A DNA stretch of 28,699 nucleotides, taken from positions 1-28,699 of the forward strand of contig CAZULF010000016.1 of the NCBI GenBank assembly GCA_964621215.1, in the 5' to 3' direction. A program made the position numbers and the translations under genes. The notes under the pieces were generated by a model. The model was not told the DNA's origin. It did no database searches and worked only from the letters and a program-made list of their open reading frames with translations. Below are positions 15,178 to 23,568 of this stretch, in pieces; the stretch's first letter is position 1, and the number at the start of each line of letters is the position of its first letter. This DNA comes from CAZULF01 sp964621215. GTDB lineage: Bacteria; Pseudomonadota; Gammaproteobacteria; UBA1113.

Positions 15178-17298
15178 ATGGCTGGCAAAAAAAGAAAATC
15201 AAAAAAAACGCACTCTAAGTCCTCAAAACCTCAAATAACCCCATTTAATGATGCCGCCCGAGCGGTAATAGAAACTTTCAAAGTGACTCTTGATCCTTCC
15301 GCGCTCCCAAAATTGTTACCCGCATTACCAGAACAAATGGTTGTAGATTTGCGCGATCAAATCAATCAAGCACAATTAACCACCATGCAATTAGATTTTT
15401 TTAAAAGACTAAAGTTTCCTTCTGTACTACTGAATGCTTGCATTAGCACCGTCACTATGGAAAAAGATAATAAAGAGCAAGAATGGCCTCACTTTCATGC
15501 TTTTGAATTTATACCTTTATCCCCTGATTCTGCTCTACTGCAGGACGCTGCGCATCTTAAATATGTGATTGCACAGCTACGTTTAAATGAAAAACTTATT
15601 GACCCGCTCTCGATAGCGCCGGATGCCGTAGCTGCAGCAAACCAGACCCGCGAAGGTGCTTTTATTTTCTTTTGTCAACTTCTTAATAATAACGCTAAAG
15701 AATTATATAAAAGTAAAAAAGATATTTTCCAAGCCTATGTAGAAAATGTAGATAATAATATAATGTTTTATTTGCTTCCTACTAGCGAATTTTTTCGTTT
15801 GGTAGACTCGAACAGCAAATGGAAAAGTTTAGTTAATGCTGTATTTACCCGTATAATCCTGCACTCTGCTGCTTTTTATGAAATAAACAGTAAAATAGAA
15901 GAGGTTATAAATTTTTATAAAACTACTCTTGCAAAAGTCATTGGTATTATACCATCACCACCCGAAAACTTAAAAACCGAGCTTACAGCATTGACACTCA
16001 CAAGAGAACTTACTGATAATTATTTTTACTTTCATAATAGATTTGCACATTCAAGTAATTCAGAGGTAATGCTTTTTGATTATGACGAAGAGAACTGTGG
16101 TTTTATTTCTGGGGAAAATTATGGTAAATTGCTAGGCGCTTTTTTGACAGAACGTAAACATTTTTTTGATGAGCTGTTATGTAAACACTCCCTGCTTAAT
16201 AGCATGCCTACTATGAAAGCAGAAACTATAGAAGCTCTGCGCAATTTTACCATTAAAGTAACTCAAGCTCTTTTTACTCAAAAAAAGTTAGATGAATACT
16301 ATATTGCACTCCAGCAAACTGAAACAACTTTAAGCCTGTACCTTACTAATATGGAAGAAGAGCTTGCTTCTTCAACATATTTACAAGATGATAAAAATGA
16401 ACAAAAGAAGTATGAATCTTTATTAAAACAGTGGGGTGTACTCAAAATTCAGATTAGTGAGTTACAAACAATTATTGAAGAACAGCTAGGCGTAAATAAT
16501 ATTTCTACGGTCTACCAACTAATGGAAAGTAGAAAGGGACCTAGCACTACTGATACTGCTAAAATGACCTGTACAACTGCGGATGCCTCGACAATAAAAC
16601 TTTTCTGTGAGTTTGGCGATAATTCTAAAGAGCTTAGTAAACAGTCAGAAAGTTATATTCAAGGCATAATTAACTTGCAGGTGGATTTGGCAAATATGCG
16701 GGCGCGTTATAATAAGGGGTTTAATAAATCTACCCGCGGCCCTGGCTTTTTTGAACCGGATACCAGTACACCTCCATGCGATAAAAATATAACAACTTTT
16801 TTACATGGTTTACTGACGGTAGATAATACAATTCCCATTATAAATAGTGCGGGCCATCATTACTTTTATCTTGATGAAAAATCGTTGCAGGAACAAGGTT
16901 GTTTGCCTGATCGAATTCAACAAATAAAAAATATGAATATCCAATTTACGGGTTCGACAGGGTCAGGCTTAAAACACTTAGGATTAGGACATAACTCAGT
17001 ACGATGCAATGTGTATAATGCTGACGGTGCTACGAAGCTACAAATTAACAGTCATATTAACTATGAATTGAAGTTTTCTGATAGCCCAGAACGTATTCTA
17101 TTATTGACTTTTGCTGCAAATAATAACCCGCGTATACAGCTTTTTATAGGAACCATTTATTTACCGCAGGGTTTACATACAACGGCAAATAAAAAGAGTT
17201 TAGAGACTATTCTAAATACACGTTCCATTACTATCTACTTACCTGAAATGAATAATCAAGAATCGCAACAAAACTCTAGTCTTTCTTCCTCAATTTAA
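15178..17298 (+). CDS. Large orphan protein with basic N-terminus
   Basis: This 706-residue protein matches no family I recognise. It begins with a strongly basic stretch (MAGKKRKSKKTHSKSSK) that resembles a nuclear-localisation or nucleic-acid-binding tail, and has no signal peptide. Residues 30-480 are mainly helical. A coiled-coil-like part lies at about 370-440 (KKLDEYYIALQQTETTLSLY to LKIQISELQTIIEEQ). After a linker, residues about 590-690 form a beta-rich domain: FTGSTGSGLKHLGLGH, CNVYNADGATKLQINSHINY, ELKFSDSPERILLLTFAANN, PRIQLFIGTIYLP. The order of strands faintly recalls RelE/ParE-like toxin folds, but this is a guess. It ends in a serine-rich tail (QQNSSLSSSI). Its neighbours suggest an intracellular, possibly host-directed, protein. 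Confidence 0.65.
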   Translation: MAGKKRKSKKTHSKSSKPQITPFNDAARAVIETFKVTLDPSALPKLLPALPEQMVVDLRDQINQAQLTTMQLDFFKRLKFPSVLLNACISTVTMEKDNKEQEWPHFHAFEFIPLSPDSALLQDAAHLKYVIAQLRLNEKLIDPLSIAPDAVAAANQTREGAFIFFCQLLNNNAKELYKSKKDIFQAYVENVDNNIMFYLLPTSEFFRLVDSNSKWKSLVNAVFTRIILHSAAFYEINSKIEEVINFYKTTLAKVIGIIPSPPENLKTELTALTLTRELTDNYFYFHNRFAHSSNSEVMLFDYDEENCGFISGENYGKLLGAFLTERKHFFDELLCKHSLLNSMPTMKAETIEALRNFTIKVTQALFTQKKLDEYYIALQQTETTLSLYLTNMEEELASSTYLQDDKNEQKKYESLLKQWGVLKIQISELQTIIEEQLGVNNISTVYQLMESRKGPSTTDTAKMTCTTADASTIKLFCEFGDNSKELSKQSESYIQGIINLQVDLANMRARYNKGFNKSTRGPGFFEPDTSTPPCDKNITTFLHGLLTVDNTIPIINSAGHHYFYLDEKSLQEQGCLPDRIQQIKNMNIQFTGSTGSGLKHLGLGHNSVRCNVYNADGATKLQINSHINYELKFSDSPERILLLTFAANNNPRIQLFIGTIYLPQGLHTTANKKSLETILNTRSITIYLPEMNNQESQQNSSLSSSI

Positions 17299-17363
17299 AA
17301 GAAGGGTGCATATTAAATTTTTCATACTACTATCCCCAAATCTTCAAGTTAATGAAAAAACTT

Positions 17364-17430
17364 ATGTTGAATGGACTTTTGTGCAGCACTGGTCACTATA
17401 TCGCTTTTTTATAGCTACTCACTATGAAAA
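17364..17430 (+). pseudogene. Fragment of an outer-membrane beta-barrel gene
   Basis: The plus-strand frame here reads YVEWTFVQHWSLYRFFIATH followed by YEKF. It corresponds to GVEWTFTEHWSLRTEYNYVD followed by YGKI in the intact barrel gene at 6788-7504. The DNA agrees too: tgttgaatggactttt is identical in both, followed by similar cattggtca/cactggtca. Neither the beginning nor the end of a barrel gene is present, so this is a short relic left between two unrelated convergent genes. Confidence 0.5.
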
Positions 17431-19809
17431 ATTTAAATGTTTCTGTTCAGTTGAAACTGTCGGAATGTTAGAAGAACTCGGTTCTTTAAAGAGCCTAAAC
17501 ATTTCTTGTAGTGCCTGAATATTGCCTAACTGGGGGTTGAAAAATAACCTAATATTGACGCGACCAGTAAGCGTTTCTTCAGAAAAGCGTTCCATAGAGG
17601 AGTATGAACCTTTAATATGACAAGACCAACGCTGCATGATTTCATCTGCATATTCTAATATAGTTAGAATATCTTTTTCATTTTCACTCGTTGTTTCCGC
17701 CAGACAATTGTAAAAACAGTTTAGACATTGCTTAAAATCTTCAGCGAGATTATTACTTTCCTTTTCTTTATCAAAAGAAACACTTTGTATTATTTTCTTT
17801 GTGACATTAATTGCTCCATTGATTTTATCCTGTAACTGAGCACCTTGCTTTAATTCATAATTTAGTCTTTGTAAATTTATACATACAATCAGCAGTGCGC
17901 TAAGTTTATCCAGCGCAACATCGTGGCGGCACCTTGTTTTTTGACTAACGTCTGCGCCTTTATCAATAAATAGTTCAGCAACTTCATAGAGTCCTTTTGT
18001 AATTGCGAAGATAAGCAGTGTTGTTTCGTAAGGAAGTATTGTTTCATTATCTTGAACATGAATATAATTATTTACCGTTCCGTTAGTCATTTTCTCTAAA
18101 AAAAGCATGACAATATTTGTGTCAATACTTGCATTATTTTGGTTTTTATTAAATAGATAGTGAAACAAAACATGGTTATTATCAAAGCACACCGAATTTA
18201 TGATTTTCTCATCAAGCTTATTAAGTAAATATTTAATGATCGCAGAATGACCTCCTTGCGCTGCAAAATATAAAATAGAGTGATTTGAGTTTTGTGATCG
18301 AGATGAATCAGTCATCAAATTATAAGCCTGACAGCGTGCTCTATTTGAGTTAACATCAACAAAAGCAAGCACGCGTCTTGGAGAATAATTCAAAGTGACA
18401 TTTATACTCATTTTATGCGTTAAAATAAACTGGAAAAACATCTCTGCGTTGCTTTCCCGTGCTGCATGAGCAAGGACGTTCATCTCTGTATTAAAGTCAG
18501 GATAATATATGCCTGTATTTTCCTGATTATTTTTACATGTCAATATGTCGACAATCTTGTTAAACATAGCTTGATAACGAGGTATCTTTCGATTTTTAGA
18601 ATAGGCAACATATGCATAATAAAGTATGCTTTTTTGATCCGCCAAGTAAATAAAGAAATAACTATTACCATAAATTTGTTGCATAATATTGATTATATCG
18701 ATTTGACCATGCTCGATAGCATTAAGCACTATTTTATAGTTAAATGGAAAATGTTTGCAGCATACAACAAAATTATCAATATCATTGTGAGTGGCTGCCA
18801 AGGGAAGATAATTAAATAATTCTTCTCGCACCAACTGAATTTCGTCAATTACTTTTAATATTGCTTTATCATTTTCTCTGTTGAATAAAGCTAACGTACA
18901 TAATTTTTTTTCTAATAAATCAAGGTCGTCCTTAAAGTTAGAGCAGTTACGGTCTAACTTACGTAAGCTATCTATTTGTTTGTCTAAACGCTCTATTTCT
19001 GACTTCTCTTTTTTTAGCGCTTTTTTTCTTGCATTTTTGCTAGGATTGTTATTTGTAATCGAGGGGCTTGAAGAACTACTAGAAATTGATTCATCTTGCT
19101 TTTGCGAAATACTGAGCATCGCCGGCGCAGAGGAGTTGCTTTTAATTTTTTCAGCAAGAATTCGTTTTCTTTCTTCAAATAATTTTAAAGGGTAATATTT
19201 ATCATTAAAGCTAAATTGTTGTAACCGTTTAATAATTGGAATTATCTCTTCTAGATGCTCAAGATAATTTTTATCAAACTCACTGACGGTATTAACTGAT
19301 ATTTTATCGCTGATAAGAAGCATGTTGCTTATTAATAAATGATAATCTGTTGCTAATTTTTCTTGTTTTCCCTGTAAAAAAGAGATTACATCTTCAAAAA
19401 AAGCAGTTTTTATATGTGTGATTATATCTTCTACTTCATCTGCGTTTAACTCGTTCATCTCTACTGCTGTGTTATCAGATCTCATTAAACGTCGACCGAG
19501 TTCTTTACCATAGTGGTCAAAGTAAACATGTAATTTTAAAACTATTTCATTGTTTAAAATTTCTGTTGTAAAGTGATATGGACTGTAAAAAAAATCCGTC
19601 TCATCTGATGCCGAATTATAATCGCTAAAAATGGTAATATGAACATCTTTAAATAAGCGTCTATCCCTTTTTAGAGAAGGCAATTTATAGACATAAAATG
19701 GTTTGGCTTCGACAGATTGACGCTGCTCAAACTTTCCCAAGCGTTCTTTTGATAACTCTTCATTATTTATAAGTTCGCTTATTGTGAGGAAAATGGGATT
19801 GGGTTTCAT
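17422..19809 (-). CDS. Ankyrin-repeat protein with coiled coil
   Basis: The 795-residue protein has no signal peptide or membrane segment. Residues 1-220 are an unassigned alpha/beta region. A serine-rich linker (SISSSSSSPS, 241-250) and a lysine-rich stretch (NARKKALKKEKSE) lead into a coiled coil at about 258-335. Degenerate ankyrin repeats follow: LPLAATHNDIDNFVVCCKHF and IVLNAIEHGQIDIINIMQQI (335-380), MNVLAHAARESNAEMFFQFI (443-462), SILYFAAQGGHSAIIKYLLN (511-530), and TTLLIFAITKGLYEVAELFI plus DKGAD (597-620). Residues 640-795 are helical. Ankyrin repeats bind proteins; in intracellular bacteria of this group such proteins are often secreted into the host. That role is inferred. The start codon ATG 19809 has only a weak ribosome site, so a slightly different start is possible. 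Confidence 0.75.
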   Translation of the reverse strand: MKPNPIFLTISELINNEELSKERLGKFEQRQSVEAKPFYVYKLPSLKRDRRLFKDVHITIFSDYNSASDETDFFYSPYHFTTEILNNEIVLKLHVYFDHYGKELGRRLMRSDNTAVEMNELNADEVEDIITHIKTAFFEDVISFLQGKQEKLATDYHLLISNMLLISDKISVNTVSEFDKNYLEHLEEIIPIIKRLQQFSFNDKYYPLKLFEERKRILAEKIKSNSSAPAMLSISQKQDESISSSSSSPSITNNNPSKNARKKALKKEKSEIERLDKQIDSLRKLDRNCSNFKDDLDLLEKKLCTLALFNRENDKAILKVIDEIQLVREELFNYLPLAATHNDIDNFVVCCKHFPFNYKIVLNAIEHGQIDIINIMQQIYGNSYFFIYLADQKSILYYAYVAYSKNRKIPRYQAMFNKIVDILTCKNNQENTGIYYPDFNTEMNVLAHAARESNAEMFFQFILTHKMSINVTLNYSPRRVLAFVDVNSNRARCQAYNLMTDSSRSQNSNHSILYFAAQGGHSAIIKYLLNKLDEKIINSVCFDNNHVLFHYLFNKNQNNASIDTNIVMLFLEKMTNGTVNNYIHVQDNETILPYETTLLIFAITKGLYEVAELFIDKGADVSQKTRCRHDVALDKLSALLIVCINLQRLNYELKQGAQLQDKINGAINVTKKIIQSVSFDKEKESNNLAEDFKQCLNCFYNCLAETTSENEKDILTILEYADEIMQRWSCHIKGSYSSMERFSEETLTGRVNIRLFFNPQLGNIQALQEMFRLFKEPSSSNIPTVSTEQKHLNFS

Positions 19810-19948
19810 AAGGTTGGCTCGTTATGAAGTGATGGTTGATTTATCAAAATTATCGGTAGTATATCAATTTTATATTAAGAAAATATGAATCGAAACCACA
19901 TCAAAAATAAATTCATAAGTTAATTTTTTACGGAAAGTGCAGCGCTCA

Positions 19949-19995
19949 TTTGTCATTTTACTTTATTTGACAAACAGTTACGCGGTTGCAATAAA
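19949..19995 (+). promoter_or_regulatory. Promoter with operator-like inverted repeat
   Basis: A perfect -35 box TTGACA (19967-19972) is followed after 17 bases by AATAAA (19990-19995, 4/6 to the -10 consensus). The -35 box is part of an inverted repeat, TTTGTCA (19949-19955) and TGACAAA (19968-19974), 12 bases apart. A dimeric repressor bound there would cover the -35. If used, this promoter gives the HAD gene a leader of roughly 185 bases. Confidence 0.4.
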
Positions 19996-20071
19996 TTTTC
20001 TCGTTATAATTGCCAAATGTCTGCTTGCAATTATTTTATGAAAAAAGTCTGCTGCGATTGCCATTTCGGTA

Positions 20072-20105
20072 GTACATCGATGTACGCTTTCTGTCCTTTT
20101 GGACA
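20072..20105. promoter_or_regulatory. 14-base palindrome and adjacent hairpin in the HAD leader
   Basis: GTACATCGATGTAC at 20072-20085 is a perfect 14-base palindrome. Six bases later TGTCC-TTTT-GGACA (20092-20105) is a second inverted repeat. Both lie 80-115 bases before the HAD gene. Either could be a protein-binding site or a leader-RNA hairpin. No known regulator site is recognised. Confidence 0.4.
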
Positions 20106-20185
20106 AATGTTATAGGCGCGAAGATATGATACATTGTTTCACCTATATTAAATAACGAGAGAGAATCACTATCTCAGGAGAAACA

Positions 20186-21685
20186 ATGAAAATTTTACTT
20201 GATGTTGATAATACACTAGTTGATATTAATACTCATAAGCTTAATGCGCAACTGATCAGAATATTAAAGTTATTTGATGTTAATCACGTTTCCTTCTTAA
20301 CTCGTATGAATCTTGATAGCGATCCCAGCATTACTGGTGTTTTACGATGTGAGTTAATTGATGAGTTAAAAAAAGAAAATATCATTGTAGATAAGGTCTA
20401 TACACCGTTTGATATTAATGCAAAATCATTTTGGAGTGATACGTTAGGCGATACCTATGAGGATCACATGAAACCGTTAGAAGCATTGCTAGAAAAAATC
20501 AAAAATATGAAATTTTTCACGGGTAATAGCAGTGATGAGATAGAAAAGAGAGAATTTCGTAAAAGTCAATTTCGCAAGTTTAAACAATGCTGCTTACCTC
20601 AAGAAGATAAAAACATGCTTAAGAACCCTCAACTTGATGTCTTTAAAAGTACGGCGGAAAAACGTGTAGCAGAATTTATAAGAACTGTTTCATCTAAATC
20701 CATCTTGACAGAAAGCGATGCTAAAGTTTTAGAGGTATTTATCGTAAAGTTTCATCTCTATTTGAATACTGTAAAATTAATTAACGACAAAGATGAAAAA
20801 AAATATGGAAAAGATGATATAATAAAAGTATTAAATTTCCCTGTAGAGGAGATTGTTTTTGTGGATGATTCGCTGACTGAAAGAGAATCTGTAAACAAGA
20901 ATTTTGAATTAATTACAAATTGTCCGTTAGTGCTTGCGCCACCGCCTTTTCCTGAGAAGCATCCCGATGGGTCGACAAGTATTCCTACATATAATTTTAT
21001 CACCGAACTGACAAAAAAATTTGAGAAAGAGCCAGTTGTAGATACAAAAGAAAAAGCTCGGATTGTTGAAGAGTTGATACAAGCTGAATTTTATGTGGGA
21101 GATTCTATTTATGCCCAGTGTACTCGTAGGTGGGCGACGACGTTAAAAGTAGACGAATCGCTTGCTGAGTCTTTTAATGAAAGACTAACGCAGCTGAACT
21201 TGCTCGCCAGGGAAAATCCACACTCGAGACAAAGTAGCTCTTCTTCAACTAGTGAAGGAAGCAGCGGTGCTAGCTCTTCTGAAGAAACCACAAAAAGCAG
21301 AGTGCTTGCTATTATTAATCAACAAATTGAACGTTTAAGCAATGTCTCTTGGTATTTCAATAGCACACTTACCGAGATAAAAAAAGAGGCATTCGAACAG
21401 TTAAGAGACAAGTTACATTCATCTGATCTAGCAAGTGATAATGCAATATACAAAGTAATCGATGAGTGGTTAAAGGATACAACAACATATAAAGTCATCA
21501 ACTCCATTCCCGAAACCAAACCCACCAGAGCACAGCTTATAGCCGAGCATCGTTTTGTTTTTTGGCCAGCCCATTGTCGCACAGAAACAGCTACAGAAGC
21601 AGCCGTTAGGGAAATGCTAGCTCTCTGCCGTGCCTCTGACAAACCAGATAGCAATGAATTTCGCAAGACGTATAATTGTTTTTAA
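20186..21685 (+). CDS. HAD-fold hydrolase-like protein with extra C-terminal domain
   Basis: Residues 1-250 carry haloacid-dehalogenase motifs: motif I LLDVDNTLVD with nucleophile Asp6 and acid/base Asp8; motif II probably Thr39 in VSFLTR; a lysine such as Lys209 before motif IV VEEIVFVDDS with Asp227-Asp228. The helical insert at about 85-205 would be a large cap. This is the make-up of a metal-dependent phosphatase, with the usual key residues present; the substrate is unknown. Residues 280-499 are an additional helical part with a serine-rich linker (about 350-367) and a cysteine-containing end (WPAHCRTETATEAAVREMLALCR in part). Typical HAD enzymes are 200-300 residues, so this is a fusion. 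AGGAG lies about 6 bases before ATG. No signal peptide: it acts in the bacterial or, if secreted by another route, the host cytosol. Confidence 0.75.
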   Translation: MKILLDVDNTLVDINTHKLNAQLIRILKLFDVNHVSFLTRMNLDSDPSITGVLRCELIDELKKENIIVDKVYTPFDINAKSFWSDTLGDTYEDHMKPLEALLEKIKNMKFFTGNSSDEIEKREFRKSQFRKFKQCCLPQEDKNMLKNPQLDVFKSTAEKRVAEFIRTVSSKSILTESDAKVLEVFIVKFHLYLNTVKLINDKDEKKYGKDDIIKVLNFPVEEIVFVDDSLTERESVNKNFELITNCPLVLAPPPFPEKHPDGSTSIPTYNFITELTKKFEKEPVVDTKEKARIVEELIQAEFYVGDSIYAQCTRRWATTLKVDESLAESFNERLTQLNLLARENPHSRQSSSSSTSEGSSGASSSEETTKSRVLAIINQQIERLSNVSWYFNSTLTEIKKEAFEQLRDKLHSSDLASDNAIYKVIDEWLKDTTTYKVINSIPETKPTRAQLIAEHRFVFWPAHCRTETATEAAVREMLALCRASDKPDSNEFRKTYNCF

Positions 21686-21788
21686 TATAATAGGGGTTTG
21701 CATTACTCCCAGAGACTTACCTCCATTTAATATGTTGGAACTAACATTTCAATTAAGACAGATATTTCAACCACCGACTTGGTTTACA

Positions 21789-23375
21789 CTATTGAGAAAA
21801 AGTAATACTACTGAATATAGCACTATCCGTATCCGTCACGCTCGGTATGTTTAACCACGACCAATGTTGACCACCATCAGTACTATTAGCAATTCTGGGT
21901 CCGTGATAAGCAGGATCACGGCTTATGCCTGTAGCAATACACAATTTATTTTGACATTTCACTTCGTCTAGCTCCACATTTTGCATCTGGGGATCTAATG
22001 CTTGAGGTGTTCTGATAGTCCACGCATCTCCTTCACCATAGAGTATCCATGGATAAACTTGTGGAGCGCCCTGTATGGTATAAGAACCGACAGCACTACA
22101 ATGCCTATTGCTGCAACTGACACTTTTAAGCGAAAGTGTATCTGTATTAAGAGCAGGGCGTGCTGCTATACCGTTCCAATGCCACATTGCACCGCCATCA
22201 TGACTAATTAACAATAAAGGTAATGTTTGAGTTTGGCCAGATTGCTCCACGGTATACATACCTACAGCCGCACAACTGTCTTTATCACAACTCACATCCT
22301 GTATAACGGATGAATTAATCTTGACAGAAGGAAGATCAGCTACCTGTACGATTTTCCAATCATCAAACATTAATGGTTTGTTAATCAGTAAAAATTGTTT
22401 TACGGCATCTTCTGCTTGCGTTTGTTTAGTCGCACCAGCAACAACACACGCTTGCGAACCACAGCTTTGCGCATACAACTCAGAAACATTTCTATTTACT
22501 ATAGGCGCTCTTTCCCAATGTTTTCCATGGTTTCGACTTTGCAATAACATTTCTTGAGTTTGCGTAGATGAATTCATATAACGCTGCACAGTTTCAATAG
22601 CAATACACAAATAATCACTGCATGAGGGGGTAGAGTAAAAATCAATAGAATCTGCTGCCTGTGCCGGAATAGTTAATGAATCTTCTACAAAAAGTTCAGG
22701 CTTATTTGTATCGCTAACTAAGATAAGTGGTAATTCAACTTTTTTATCTTTAAATATTTTTCTGCCAAGCGCGAAACATTGCTTACTATTACACGCAATT
22801 TTATCAACAGAGCCTGGTTGTATTTCCGCAGGGTTGAGTTGCACTTGCTGCCACGTTTTTCCATCCGAACTATAAAGCATAAAAGGCGTCTTGGGTATTT
22901 TTGTTGTCGTCTTATTTGTGCTTGCAATTTCACCGCCAGCTATACATGTAGTATCTGTACATGTGACTGTTCTAAACTCACCTTCTTTATTATCAATTGG
23001 CAGCTCAGCTATCATTTGCCAATCTGCATCGTTAAGACCTCGAATAAAAAGCAAAGGATAAGAAATATCTGTCAGTTTTGCCGCATCCACTATTTCATTA
23101 CGCGCACCTGCAGCGACACAAAATGTTTTGCTGCATGCTGCATTATAGATATCATACCTTTCAGAGGATTTTAATCCTGCCAACGGAATGGTTGTCCAAT
23201 CCTGTGGCGTATACGTATCATTTGTAATAAGGGGCGATACTGCCGGTTTGCCAAATTGCGTCAACATGCTGATAATTTGTAATCGATGGTCAGGTGCCAC
23301 ATCGCTATTACTAGCTTTCATAGTGATAGAATACAGACTGATAAGCGCTAAAATGATAACTTTGGTTATTTTCAT
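21789..23375 (-). CDS. Secreted Asp-box (BNR-like) beta-propeller with eight CxxxxC repeats
   Basis: The start is set at ATG 23375 because GGAG stands 7 bases upstream; the in-frame ATG 23381 is too close to that site and ATG 23414 lacks one. The 528-residue product opens with a signal peptide (MKITKVIILALISLYSITMKA). It then has eight repeats with a CxxxxC pair at residues 81/86, 139/144, 195/200, 252/257, 305/310, 363/368, 421/426 and 474/479, each usually followed by an AxG-type strand (CVAAG, CIAGG, CFALG). Several repeats contain Asp-box-like loops: YSSDGKTWQQ, SRNHGKHWER, SHDGGAMWHW, STDGGQHWSW. The period of 53-58 residues fits propeller blades with a disulfide each, as expected outside the cytoplasm. 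Sialidase catalytic arginines could not be assigned, so binding rather than hydrolysis is favoured. Confidence 0.7.
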   Translation of the reverse strand: MKITKVIILALISLYSITMKASNSDVAPDHRLQIISMLTQFGKPAVSPLITNDTYTPQDWTTIPLAGLKSSERYDIYNAACSKTFCVAAGARNEIVDAAKLTDISYPLLFIRGLNDADWQMIAELPIDNKEGEFRTVTCTDTTCIAGGEIASTNKTTTKIPKTPFMLYSSDGKTWQQVQLNPAEIQPGSVDKIACNSKQCFALGRKIFKDKKVELPLILVSDTNKPELFVEDSLTIPAQAADSIDFYSTPSCSDYLCIAIETVQRYMNSSTQTQEMLLQSRNHGKHWERAPIVNRNVSELYAQSCGSQACVVAGATKQTQAEDAVKQFLLINKPLMFDDWKIVQVADLPSVKINSSVIQDVSCDKDSCAAVGMYTVEQSGQTQTLPLLLISHDGGAMWHWNGIAARPALNTDTLSLKSVSCSNRHCSAVGSYTIQGAPQVYPWILYGEGDAWTIRTPQALDPQMQNVELDEVKCQNKLCIATGISRDPAYHGPRIANSTDGGQHWSWLNIPSVTDTDSAIFSSITFSQ

Positions 23376-23399
23376 CGGCATACTCCAAAAAGAGCCAAA

Positions 23400-23428
23400 A
23401 TGATACATTCCCACAGCAAAAAAGGCAA
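23400..23428 (-). promoter_or_regulatory. Promoter of the Asp-box propeller gene
   Basis: On the minus strand TTGCCT (23428-23423, 4/6) precedes TATCAT (23405-23400, 5/6) with a 17-base spacer. Transcription would start near 23393, leaving a short leader that contains the GGAG ribosome site before ATG 23375. Its position also argues against the upstream ATG at 23414. Confidence 0.45.
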
Positions 23429-23466
23429 GGAAGGCGGTATTTCCGGCTTTATATTGGACATTGGCG

Positions 23467-23495
23467 GTGACAATTCTATCTTTATATGCAATAAT
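23467..23495 (+). promoter_or_regulatory. Promoter of the NACHT gene
   Basis: GTGACA (23467-23472, 5/6) and AATAAT (23490-23495, 5/6) are separated by exactly 17 bases. The start point near 23502 gives a leader of about 67 bases. AAAGGAG at 23554-23560 then provides a strong ribosome site 8 bases before ATG 23569. The promoter faces away from the propeller promoter in the same 150-base gap. Confidence 0.5.
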
Positions 23496-23568
23496 TCAGC
23501 ATTCGACCCACTATCATAACTTGAATAAATGAGTACTTTTTTATACCAGCCCCAAAGGAGCTAGAAAA

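Larger units (their letters stand above)
19810..20185. other. Divergent regulatory region with palindromes
   Basis: This 376-base gap separates the minus-strand ankyrin gene from the plus-strand HAD gene. It contains no gene. The last 240 bases carry a candidate promoter and three inverted repeats, listed separately. From 19810 to 19945 it is plain AT-rich DNA in which no promoter for the ankyrin gene could be fixed. Confidence 0.5.

Noticed and set aside
16945..16965. GSTGSGLK in the orphan protein as a P-loop
   Set aside because: It lacks the GK[ST] ending, sits in a beta-rich context and has no Walker B partner.
17306..17518. Plus-strand frame of 70 codons as a gene
   Set aside because: Its second half is antisense to the end of the ankyrin gene and it has a GTG start without a good ribosome site; only the barrel-like fragment within it is meaningful.
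18466..18819. 117-codon plus-strand frame rich in isoleucine, possible membrane protein
   Set aside because: Fully antisense to the ankyrin-repeat region of the minus-strand gene; hydrophobicity comes from complementary AT-rich codons.
22779..23174. 131-codon plus-strand frame
   Set aside because: Antisense to the Asp-box propeller; composition (clusters of C, R, I) is typical of a shadow.
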